Below, one piece after another: positions 15,231 through 22,345 of a stretch of 22,345 nucleotides of DNA. Position 1 is the first letter of the stretch, and each line of letters starts with the position of its first letter. A program made the translations under genes and the position numbers. The stretch is from Chara braunii (taxonomy: Eukaryota; Streptophyta; Charophyceae; Charales; Characeae). The stretch covers positions 290,792 to 313,136 of the forward strand of contig BFEA01000761.1 in NCBI GenBank assembly GCA_003427395.1. The letters run 5' to 3'. Under the pieces are notes generated by a model that saw only the letters and a list, made by a program, of their open reading frames with translations, did not search any database and was not told where the DNA came from.

Positions 15231-16850
15231 CTAAGGAGAGATGCTTAGCCTTGCCCCAACTTTTGACAATTTTGTTGACTTTCTCTTGCGGGAACAATTC
15301 TTGTGAGGAGGTAAAGTCGCCTGGGCCACCTGAACTACCGGAAAACGCTCAGCAGTACCTGCCGACACTCGTTTCATTCCCCATTGCACTGTCAAGGAGT
15401 AGGGTTTCTTAAGAAAAAACCAGGATTTGTTACAATTAATTGTCGCTTCAGACAACTTTGCGAAGTCTGTCAGACATCTCTTGAGGGCATCCAGGGAAGA
15501 TACCTCGTTTGCTGAGATGGCAAATAGGTAGTCGACTAGAGCTTTGACCCTACTTTCGTCCCCATTGAATAAGCCCAACCCTTTGATTTTCGGATGGCAC
15601 CGTATGTTGCACAGCTGAGGGTCCAGGTGGAGCACAAAGAGAAGGCCCTGGGGGGCTAAGGGGCACCCCTGACGCAGGGACCTCGAGATTTTGAATTCTT
15701 CAGAGATTTTTCCACTCACACACACTGTTGCCGTAGAGGACCCGTACAAAACTTTAACCCGCTAATAGAATGGTTCACCAAACCTCACCAAGCGTATCGT
15801 GGTCATAACAAATGTCTAGTTGACCCTGTCATACGCTTTCTGGAGGTCGAGTAGAAGGACTGTAATGTCAGAGTCTCCACTGTCAATTATCTCAAGTGCT
15901 TCTATCGCAATCACCACATTCTCAAAAATTGACCTCTCGCGTACGAAGGTGCCTTGATCCCGTTTTACCAAGTTTGGCAGGTGGGCCCCCAGTCCGGTTG
16001 CCAACGTCTTTGCGAGGAGTTTGTACAGTACATTCAGTAGTGAACTCGGCCTCCAATTTCTGACTTCGCTCCTGCCGTCTTTCTTGAATAGCAGGGAAAT
16101 ACCCCCCCTTGTCATAGTCTTGCCCAACCTTCCCTCCTCTCTGATGTCATTGAACATATCCACCAGATCGCTCACCAGCACATCCCAACGGGCAACAAAG
16201 AATTCAATAGGGAGGCCGTCGTCTCCCGGAGCCTTGCCCCGAGCCATACTCTGCATCGTAGTAGTGAGCTCCTCCTTCGTGAGAGGCCTGTCTAGTCAGA
16301 GCTTACCTGCCTCTGTTAAACGTACCGTCATGTGGTTCTACAACGCCGACCCATTTGCCATATTATCATTAAAATCATCATATGGTCGCCTGGTCGTCAT
16401 TCGATGAGACGATAACCTTCACTTGGAGAATCTTCGACCATCGTTCCTGCTTGTGTATCTGCCACTGTTCCCACTTCAGCAGCCTTTCGTGTCTCTCTTC
16501 GACCCAAAATAGGTAAGAGATTGGATGATCTCCAATCTTGCTCTCTGCCTCCTCGACAGTCTGACACAATGCTCTTTCCTCCCTGGTTTTGTGGATAGCA
16601 ACTATTCGCAAACACGAGTCCAATTTCAAAGAGAGAACCTGTAGTCCAGGATCTACCCATTCATACGTAGAGGGGAAGGATTCTTTAGCTGGCTTCCGAT
16701 TCTCCCAGAAGTGAGTTACCCAGGCTGAAATCCCCTCGCCAGAGAGAAGATCTGTGTCCAGTTTAAAGTAGCCAGGCCCCCTCTCAGCGGTTGTAGATAG
16801 TATACATTCCATCGTAATAGGCTTGTGATATGACAAGGGCTCATTCATGG
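15231..16850 (-). pseudogene. LINE ORF2 reverse transcriptase domain, inactivated
   Basis: From 16848 down, GPGYFKLDTDLL is the linker after the endonuclease. The reverse transcriptase follows with ARGKAPGDDGLPIEFF, ISLLFKKDG, VRNWRPSSLLNVLYKLLAKT, KRDQGTFVRERSI and VLLLDLQKAYDRV (16256-15816). Beyond a TAG at 15816-15818 the same frame continues with RFGEPFY, a second stop at 15762-15764, VKVLYGSSTATV and SLRQGCPLAP. The catalytic YADD site is missing: the frame reads KALVDYLFAIS at about 15516-15546, as if about three codons were deleted in frame. The domain is therefore catalytically dead. Motifs are as expected for non-LTR reverse transcriptases. Confidence 0.88.
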
Positions 16851-17029
16851 TTTGAATACGCAGGACATCGCTTATGACTACCTCTTAGAAAAAAATCAGT
16901 TCTCCTCATGATCCCCGCGTGTTGAGCAGTTTGTTTGAACCACGTAAAATCATGTGACGTCGAATAGAGCTCCCTGTAAACATCCCTCAGCTCCGACTTC
17001 TCCATTCACTTTAGCAGCTTGACCCGATT

Positions 17030-17501
17030 TGTCAACATGCATCATCCGTTTCTGAGTCTAATCCTGGATGACAGGCAATGTTCCAATAGTCGATTGTTAT
17101 CGAGTGATCCGTTCTGGGAGAACATATGGCAGTGTTTCGAAGAAACAAGCTCTCTCTCCTACTTCATTAGGTGCGTACACTGTGGCCAACCCCCACTCTG
17201 TGTTCGATAGCTACCTTTACCCAACACATGCGCCCCTAGGCATCACTGTCGCAGTCTAGAAGTGGAGCCTCAATACGATTATGAATTAGGATTGCCACCT
17301 GTCCTTTGGTACCCCTGGCTGGGGTCCGTCCCACCAATCTCGTAGCTGGGTGGGTTTAGACTTAGATTGTTTAGTTTCATATAGCATTGCTAGATCAATG
17401 CCTTTGTTGTGAATCCAGGACTTTAAACGACACCCTTTTCGCTTACCTCCCATGTCCCGCAGTCCCTGCACATTCCATGAGGCAACCCTTAACCTACCCA
17501 T
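17030..17501 (-). pseudogene. LINE ORF2 APE-type endonuclease domain
   Basis: The minus strand begins LRVASWNVQGLRD (SWNV...L block) and continues SWIHNKGIDLAMLYETKQS, where ETK carries the catalytic Glu of AP-like endonucleases. After a frameshift near 17310 it reads KGQVAILIHNRIEAP, then VYAPNEVGERACFFETLPYV (about 17120-17180) with the YAPN motif. A stop precedes the second part (DSDA*), and the GDFN region beyond 17100 is eroded. In LINEs this domain nicks target DNA to prime reverse transcription. Confidence 0.82.
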
Positions 17502-17800
17502 TAATTGTCTCCAGTTGATCGGCAGATTGGATTCTTGTGGGAGGGGGATTCTCGCCCCGAGTGTCTTCCTCGATTCCTGTTATGTCCATAGCTTCCCACT
17601 CAGAGGTTAGGCAACAGAGGAACGCTCTGGACAACATGCTGCATGTCCTAGGCATACTTAGATTCAAATCTGCCAAGAATGAGGTGGAAACTCCTGGTTC
17701 CACCCACACTTGGGAAAGCAGATCGATCAATGGTTCAATCAAGGCATCAAGTGGGAAAGTGTCCAGCCCGACTGATATGAGATGAGCCGAATACTTAGTA
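17502..17800 (-). pseudogene. Probable LINE ORF1 tail
   Basis: A minus-strand open stretch (GLDTFPLDALIEPLIDLLSQ, then EWEAMDITGIEEDTRGENPP) ends just before the endonuclease start, where the 3' end of ORF1 is expected. The zinc-knuckle part of ORF1 would lie further upstream and is not present, because the PIF-like element starts at 17850. The assignment rests mainly on position. Confidence 0.5.
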
Positions 17801-17849
17801 GAGAATCAGACATCTATAAACACTATCGTGAAAGGAACTAAGGGCGTCA

Positions 17850-19455
17850 TTAGACACTCCTTGGGGATGTGAAATTCACAACGATGCGCTCGTTCCACCT
17901 GTCCTTGGGGACGAAATGGAAAAAGAGATGTGAAAACGCCACAAGGAATTTTCCTTGTGGCATTCTTGTGGCCTCAACCAAAATCTCCTTATGCCCAAGG
18001 GACCTCGCGAGGTCCCTTGGAGCTCAAGGAACCGTGATTCACGGAGTGGCGAAGACATGCGTCGACGGGGAGTTTTGGTTCTTGGGTGGTGCAGATGTGG
18101 TCCAACGGCGTTAGCATAAACATTCCCACCCTCCAACATCTACTGTTGGCGGTGGGCCTCCATTGGGTGTCGTCGTTGTTTTATGCAGGCATATGCGGTC
18201 TCCCGCACTCGAGGAACGTCCGCAACGGTCGGGAAAATATTTTTTCCTGGCGGCGCCTTCAGTCCGTCCAGGGAAGAGGTTTCTGCACGAGCGTCGTATT
18301 CCCACGCGTGTCGTCACGTGCTGCACATTCGACAAGACTCTTGCCTTCTCCGCCGCCGTGTGCTAGATGTCCGGCAACAGACATGGCGTTGCTGCCCTCT
18401 CCACCGTGAAGTTAAGTTCATGGCCAACCTGTACCGCAGACTCCCTCTGTTGCTCCACGTCGCAGTGCTGCTTTTGGTGGTCCCTCTGCTGCTCCCCGAC
18501 GTTGTGCTGCTTCTCGTTGAAGTAGTCATCCGTGGCGTCGTCGCATTGTCGAAGGTCTTCCCACATCCCCCCTGTCCTGCGTTTGATCCACCACCTCGGT
18601 GTCGCTTGTGGAATGACGCCGCAACCCAACGTGTAGCACAACTCAATGACAACCTCCGAAGTTGCCACGTAGTCGGGGCCTATATCCGCAGCTTGCATCA
18701 GCATCCTTCTTCTACGCGCGCACAACTTCTCCTTCATTCGTCCCAGCGCCCTCTCTTGCCGACAACGAAGAACAACGGTTGACACGGCTGCCCGCTCAAG
18801 CGGTGTCAACAGCGCACGTCCGCCCTCTTCGCCGTCGTCCATTGCCATCACCTCCGCAGGGATGGAGTCTCTTCGCTACTGTCTCGATCCTCGCACTCCA
18901 GAGACGCAACCCGCTCACATCTCGAGGAGAGGTCCGAGAAGCTGCCACCTTTCTGTGGATGTCGTCCCCCTGGCGGAACTTCATGTGATGGCGCGGACGA
19001 CGTGGAGGAGAATCTCGACGACGATGGATGCACCCGGTGTACACACGTAGACTGACTGGGAGGTGGGCGGAAGGGACACCGCCGATAAGGGCGATTCAGC
19101 CCTGCACTGTCTGCGCGTCGCAGGCCGAACGTCGTTGTCGTCACCACAGCCGTACTTCAAAATTTGAATTTCAGAGGTAGAGGTCCCCCTTTCTCATTTT
19201 ATTTTTCGTGGCCTGCCTCATGCCCTTTCCTGTCGGACGTCGGTGGACCATGCCGTCTCCACACGGACAACGGACGCTGGACCACGGACACCCCCGCCCG
19301 CGGCTGCATATTTTCGTATGAAAATGGCCGCGGTCAGGTCACAAGGCAACGTCCTTGGGGGACGTCCCCAAGGATGTGTGGAAAGACGCAGCAAAAATCC
19401 CTTATGAGCCACAAGAAATTCCTTGTGGCTCAAGGAACTCGTAAGGAGTGTCTAA
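17850..19455 (-). mobile_element. PIF/Harbinger-like element with 13-bp terminal inverted repeats
   Basis: The left end TTAGACACTCCTT (17850-17862) and right end AAGGAGTGTCTAA (19443-19455) are perfect inverted repeats. If the ends proper begin at GACACTCC, the flanking triplets are TTA and TAA, the type of TWA target used by PIF/Harbinger elements, though they are not identical direct copies. Both subterminal regions are full of hairpins: 17938-17961, 17995-18020 and 18032-18044 on the left, 19352-19374 and 19406-19431 on the right. The interior carries the N-terminal part of a HARBI1-like protein on the minus strand, but the DDE nuclease core is absent, so this is an internally deleted, non-autonomous copy. 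Confidence 0.6.
18363..19147 (-). pseudogene. HARBI1-like transposase, N-terminal fragment
   Basis: Two minus-strand frames overlap by four bases (19147-18848 and 18851-18363). The second reads PDYVATSEVVIELCYTLGCG (residues 59-78), TPRWWIKRRTGGMWEDLRQC (84-103) and DDATDDYFNEK (104-114). A W..R...GG.W.(D/E) block followed by DD..(D/E)YF is the sequence that precedes the helical region of PIF/Harbinger nucleases. After residue 115 the similarity is lost and the frame becomes Gln-rich. The catalytic DDE domain is missing. I recall many such proteins annotated as hypothetical in Chara braunii, which is memory, not a search. Plus-strand frames here are antisense. Confidence 0.5.
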
Positions 19456-19694
19456 CAGCATGCTGGTATACAAGCAACATATATATTTTTTGGCTGGGCC
19501 AAGTACTTGCAGCATGTGCCACAAGCGCTCCATCTGAGCGCGCCCAGTCTCGAGCCTGCAACCTGTATCTTACAATGTAGGTTCCCCAACAACTGCACTC
19601 CGAACATAGGCTGCATGCATGGCATGGTATTGGTATTGCCAGCGGTTAACGCCCCATATGCTGTGTGCGAATGGCTGTGTGTGAATGACGGGGC
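19456..19694. other. No recognisable gene
   Basis: Unique-looking sequence between the PIF-like element and the dispersed foldback arm. Confidence 0.45.
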
Positions 19695-19836
19695 CTGCGG
19701 GTGTCAGCACGAAACCCGCACCACTTCGGAGGCCGCCTATTTGTTTTTTCAACGGTGGGCCTGGCTGCGCGGCGCCTCCGAGTTTTGCTTGTGGCGGCGA
19801 AAACAAAGGCTGGGGCCGTGTACTTGCGGTTTAACA
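19695..19836 (+). repeat. Dispersed repeat, single-arm copy of the 9.5-kb foldback
   Basis: The blocks GCGGGTGTCAGCACGAAACC and CGCACCACTTCGGAGGCCGC, then GCGGCGAAAACAAAGGCTGG and GGCCGTGTACTTGCGGTT, match 9491-9631 in order. The head-to-head second arm found at 9634-9745 is absent here. GCGGGT and ACCCGC at its start form a short hairpin. Confidence 0.7.
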
Positions 19837-20118
19837 CCCCCGCTGGTGTCCATGCATGAGGGAGCCGGGGTTTGAACCCACAAGAGTCTAGAGAAGTGAG
19901 AGAGACCCATTCCCTCTTGACCCGTTCTTTCTCAAGAGAGAAGTCAAAGCAGACTATCACCCACGCACATCACAAACTGCAGGTCCGCACCCAATCATCA
20001 GCCAGCAAAACGCCCACTCTGTCACAGGCAGAAAATACACTCCAGACACGCCTCTGACACTGCAGGCACAGCATGGCCGAGCAGTGACGCCCTCAACCAC
20101 TGTCGTTGAACCTGACTG
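19837..20118. other. No recognisable gene; isolated B-box-like motif
   Basis: A GGGTTCAAACCC sequence on the minus strand (about 19868-19879) resembles a tRNA B box, but no A box precedes it. No other feature is seen. Confidence 0.4.
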
Positions 20119-20217
20119 GGGGCAAGGTCCCACTTGCACGGATTAAGAGATTCTGGCCGCCGATCTCTGCTATCTACGGTCAATATCGCTTAATTCGTGT
20201 AAGTGGGACCTAGCCCC
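20119..20217. mobile_element. 99-bp miniature inverted-repeat element
   Basis: The left arm GGGGCAAGGTCCCACTTGCA, then CGGATTAAG, and the reverse complement of the right arm (GGGGCTAGGTCCCACTTACA, then CGAATTAAG) match at 26 of 29 positions. The spacer of about 41 bp is unrelated. The form is that of a recent MITE. I could not find a convincing target-site duplication or assign a superfamily. Confidence 0.75.
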
Positions 20218-20639
20218 GGTAAAGTCCACAGCAGGGAGCCAGCTAAGTCGCGGTATGTTTCTCTCATAGGGAACCTCCCAGTGAATAGTAGTAGTAGTAG
20301 GCAAAGAGGGGTATATATATAAAAAGTAGAGGGGTATATATATCAAAAGTACTTTAAAGGGGTCGATACTTAGCCTTGTTGTAATGAATGCACGGTTCGA
20401 ACTCTGTATGTGTTTGTCAACAGTTGAATGTGTTTATCACTCAGCCTACCAACTACCAATAGGGAATGAGGAGGGCCTTTTTCGTTTTTTCCTTTGTTTT
20501 CAATCACCAATTCACGGTGGCGAGCTTGTGCTGACGAAGCAGGTCCGTCGTCTGCTGATTGCTGACAAGTCGATCAAAATCGCACCGCTGATCTCGATGA
20601 CCGCGGTCTGAAGGGGAGGGGAAGGAGCGGACTACCTAG
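20218..20639. other. No recognisable gene; upstream region of COG2
   Basis: It contains a short (GTA)n at 20288-20299 and two GGGGTATATATA blocks (20307-20342), which look like simple repeats, not placed core promoters. The sequence becomes GC-rich at about 20610. Confidence 0.4.
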
Positions 20640-20812
20640 CGCGCTGCGACAAGTGTGCACGAGCGCGCCCGCGCTCGAGTGCCGTTTGTCGCGGGATCCC
20701 CCTGTGCCCCAGCGCGTCTCTCTCCCTCGATCGTCGGGTACGCGCGTGCGCGCGAAAAGTACGCGCACGCGCGCGCAGGGGACGAGCACTCTCAACAAAG
20801 GGTGAAGGTACA

Positions 20813-20860
<48 letters not shown>
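20640..20860 (+). promoter_or_regulatory. GC-rich leader and (AG)21 tract directly before the COG2 start
   Basis: 20640-20790 is strongly CpG-rich, with alternating purine-pyrimidine dyads (TACGCGCGTGCGCGCG and TACGCGCACGCGCGCG, about 20739-20775). It is followed by (AG)21 at 20819-20860, whose last base touches the ATG. GA-rich sequence near start sites is common in plant promoters and leaders. I see no clear TATA box at a suitable distance, so the transcription start is not placed. Confidence 0.45.
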
Positions 20861-20865
<5 letters not shown>

Positions 20866-21331
20866 GGCGGTCGAGGCACCTGGGATGGTGTCCATGGGTC
20901 CAACGAATGTGGCAGCACTGTTCGGTGATGACGTGGACACGCAACCTTTGTGGTTTAAGAAGGATGCTTTCAGCGATCCCGACTTCGAGCCCGATGAGTA
21001 TATCACTGATCTCCGTAGATTCGTTCCACTGGAGACGCTGCGCGCCGAGCTGGGCAGTCATCTATCGGTTCTGAAGAACGAGCTTGTGGAGCTGATCAAT
21101 CGAGACTACACCGATTTCGTTAACCTGAGTACGAAGCTGGTTGACGTAGATGGCGCTGTCCTTAGGATGCGTATGCCCTTGACAGAGTTGCGCTCCAAGC
21201 TGGTTTCTGTGCGGGAGAGCGTGGGTTCCTCCCTCTCTCTGCTCCAGGATGGGCTTCGACGACGAGCGCATGCAATTAGTGCCCGGCAGATACTGGAGCT
21301 TCTCCTCGACACTGCTCATGTTCTCTCCAAG
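20861..21331 (+). CDS. COG2: Conserved oligomeric Golgi complex subunit 2, first coding exon (partial)
   Basis: The exon encodes 157 residues. COG2 is a core subunit of lobe A of the COG tethering complex, which holds retrograde vesicles at the cis-Golgi and keeps glycosylation enzymes in place. The sequence shows the conserved N-terminal block: LFGDDVDTQPLWFKKDAF (20-37), YITDLRRFVPLETLRAELGS (47-66), LINRDYTDFVNLSTKLVDVD (78-97) and LELLLDTAHVLSK (145-157). This is the pattern of plant COG2, with predicted helices typical of tethering-complex N-termini. The ATG at 20861 follows the (AG)n tract directly. Met9 and Met12 are alternative starts. The coding match ends at LSK, followed by a phase-0 GT donor at 21332. 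The remaining exons lie beyond the window. Confidence 0.9.
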
Positions 21332-21997
21332 GTCGCTCTCATTCTCTCCCTCTCTTCCCCCCTTCCCTCTCCCCCTATCCCTCCATCTTCACCTCTCTCT
21401 CTCTCTCTCTCTCTCTCTCGGTCTCTCTGTGTGATCATATTCCATGAATTCTGCCTCTCGAGAGGTGTCAACCCCGCCCCCCTCCCACCCACCCCTCTCT
21501 CCTCTTCACAAAGGGGCTATCGCTATTGAACCACCACCAGAGCTCCTAAACTCAATGGGTAGCATTGCGCGGGGAATACCCATTCATCATCATAGACATA
21601 TATATCTGATATCATGTGACAATATATATATATCTATCGCGTTTGCGCTCTCATATTCATGTGATGATATATATATATATACATATAGAATAGCTGAAAA
21701 CGCTTGCTTTACTAATCTAGATACGGAGTATCGATAGGTAACCTGGCGCCAATTGACGATGACGTGGCATCAGCCGTTCACATGGCACTACAAAGAGTCC
21801 GATGACGTCATCAGTTAATTCCTCCACCGAGTGATGATTGGCCTGGATGAACGGCTGACGTGGCCGTAACGGACGACGTGGCGACGGCCTTCTCTTGTCA
21901 GCCCTACCACCCGGTGCCTTTCCTTCACAGAGACTGGGCATAATATAGAGGTGACTGATGACAGCGTTGCTCCGTTCGAGCTCGAGATCGTTGAGCT

Positions 21998-22000
<3 letters not shown>

Positions 22001-22087
<87 letters not shown>
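22001..22087. repeat. (GA)n microsatellite
   Basis: About 43 uninterrupted GA units within COG2 intron 1. Arrays of this length often vary between individuals and often mis-assemble. Confidence 0.95.
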
Positions 22088-22088
<1 letters not shown>

Positions 22089-22212
22089 CAATTGCTTGCT
22101 CGTAACAGTCGCTACCATTACGATCCTTCGGAGGTAGATCGACAATGCGAAGAATTGCGATTACTTTTGCATTTTTTGAGTATAATGAATGATGGATCTG
22201 TTCGCGTTTTCA

Positions 22213-22309
22213 AGAAAAGAAAAAGAAAAAGAAAAAGAAAAAGAAAAAGAAAAAGAGTAATTTTATTTGGATTGTCCTGAAGCCGTGTGCTTACTGGTAA
22301 TACACTGCC

Positions 22310-22345
<36 letters not shown>
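22213..22345. repeat. (GAAAAA)n array and terminal (GA)n
   Basis: The hexanucleotide GAAAAA repeats about seven times (22213-22255). A (GA)n array starts at about 22312 and runs off the window end. Confidence 0.9.

Larger units (their letters stand above)
12894..17849 (-). mobile_element. Degenerate L1-type LINE retrotransposon
   Basis: Read on the minus strand the order is ORF1 tail, APE-type endonuclease, reverse transcriptase, long C-terminal region and zinc finger, which is the ORF2 order of plant L1-clade LINEs. The left limit is set at the T-run 12894-12919 (possible A-tail), leaving a 3' region of about 650 bp. That limit is an inference. The right limit is the inverted repeat of the PIF-like element at 17850, so the LINE is 5'-truncated or interrupted there. 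Frameshifts, in-frame stops and loss of the YADD motif show that it is dead. No target-site duplication was identified. Confidence 0.85.
21332..22345 (+). other. COG2 intron 1 (incomplete)
   Basis: It begins GTCGCTCTCA after AAG and is CT-rich at once (CT array about 21391-21420). I find no continuation of the COG2 protein (expected V-E-K-L-like sequence) before the window ends, so intron 1 exceeds 1 kb. It holds TA-rich arrays (21597-21690), an 11-bp inverted pair TCAGCCGTTCA (21770-21780) / TGAACGGCTGA (21848-21858), the palindrome GATGACGTCATC (about 21801), and the GA arrays listed separately. A frame starting at 21951 reads through the GA array and is not an exon I can support. Confidence 0.6.

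Noticed and set aside
14570-15412. 280-codon plus-strand open frame, the second longest plus-strand frame in the window
   Set aside because: It lies antisense to the LINE ORF2 region, whose minus-strand translation shows recognisable conserved blocks. The plus-strand translation shows none.
18183-18782. 199-codon plus-strand frame as a gene
   Set aside because: It is antisense to the HARBI1-like fragment and has no recognisable domain. Its openness follows from the GC-rich composition.
19862-19885. Possible third tRNA-like element (GGGTTCAAACCC on the minus strand)
   Set aside because: There is only a B-box-like dyad and no A box at the right distance. A short palindrome is enough to explain it.
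20655-21074. Upstream plus-strand frame overlapping COG2 as an alternative N-terminus
   Set aside because: It is in a different frame from the conserved COG2 block and consists of Arg/Ala-rich translation of CpG-rich DNA and Arg-Glu repeats.
21951-22280. Frame with Arg-Glu repeats as a possible second COG2 exon
   Set aside because: It reads through (GA)n, does not resemble the COG2 sequence expected after LSK, and its ends lack convincing splice signals in the right phase.

Overview
The window is nuclear DNA from the green-plant lineage in a draft short-read assembly. The strongest lineage marker is the first coding exon of a plant-type COG2 gene (20861-21331, +). The overall style is plant-like and repeat-rich: long GA/CT and trinucleotide arrays, a plant L1-type LINE, a PIF/Harbinger-like element with a WEDLR...DDATDDYF block, a type III hammerhead motif and many tiny foldback elements. 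It reminds me of charophyte algal genomes such as Chara braunii, but that attribution rests on memory, not on a test. Two intact Nextera mate-pair junction adapters (5295-5332 and 10249-10286) sit inside the sequence, so contiguity across them cannot be trusted.

Layout. 1-5237 is accessory sequence: a minus-strand tRNA-derived SINE-like head, a U6-like fragment, several tandem duplications, a mini inverted-repeat element with a 58-bp internal triplication, trinucleotide arrays that include a 180-bp duplication, a second tRNA-like head and a (CT)n tract ending in an N. 5238-5332 is an adapter-bearing 95-bp block, repeated at 10192-10286. 5333-8000 holds a 169-bp tandem duplication, then an open frame (6466-7245, +) for a small single-membrane-span, probably plastid-directed protein, then a U6 5'-half retropseudogene with an A-rich tail on the minus strand. 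8000-10190 holds small foldback elements, including one with a 27-bp near-perfect stem at 9605-9660.

10287-12190 contains a cluster of hammerhead-related repeats. One copy, on the minus strand at 11187-11244, keeps the full hammerhead core and three stems. The terminal part of a PIF-like element lies next to it. 12191-12919 is unassigned sequence and low complexity. About 12.9-17.85 kb on the minus strand is a degenerate L1-type LINE in the order ORF1 tail, APE endonuclease, reverse transcriptase, CxxC...HxxxxC zinc finger. It is abutted by a 1.6-kb element with perfect 13-bp inverted ends (17850-19455) that contains the N-terminal part of a HARBI1-like transposase.

19456-20860 carries a second copy of the 9.5-kb foldback repeat, a clean 99-bp inverted-repeat miniature element and a GC-rich leader. 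The (AG)21 tract of that leader abuts the COG2 start codon. The window ends inside COG2 intron 1, which is rich in CT/GA repeats.

Only two protein-coding genes look functional, the small membrane protein and the partial COG2, and they show no sign of working together. Most other open frames are read-through of microsatellites or antisense of the LINE.
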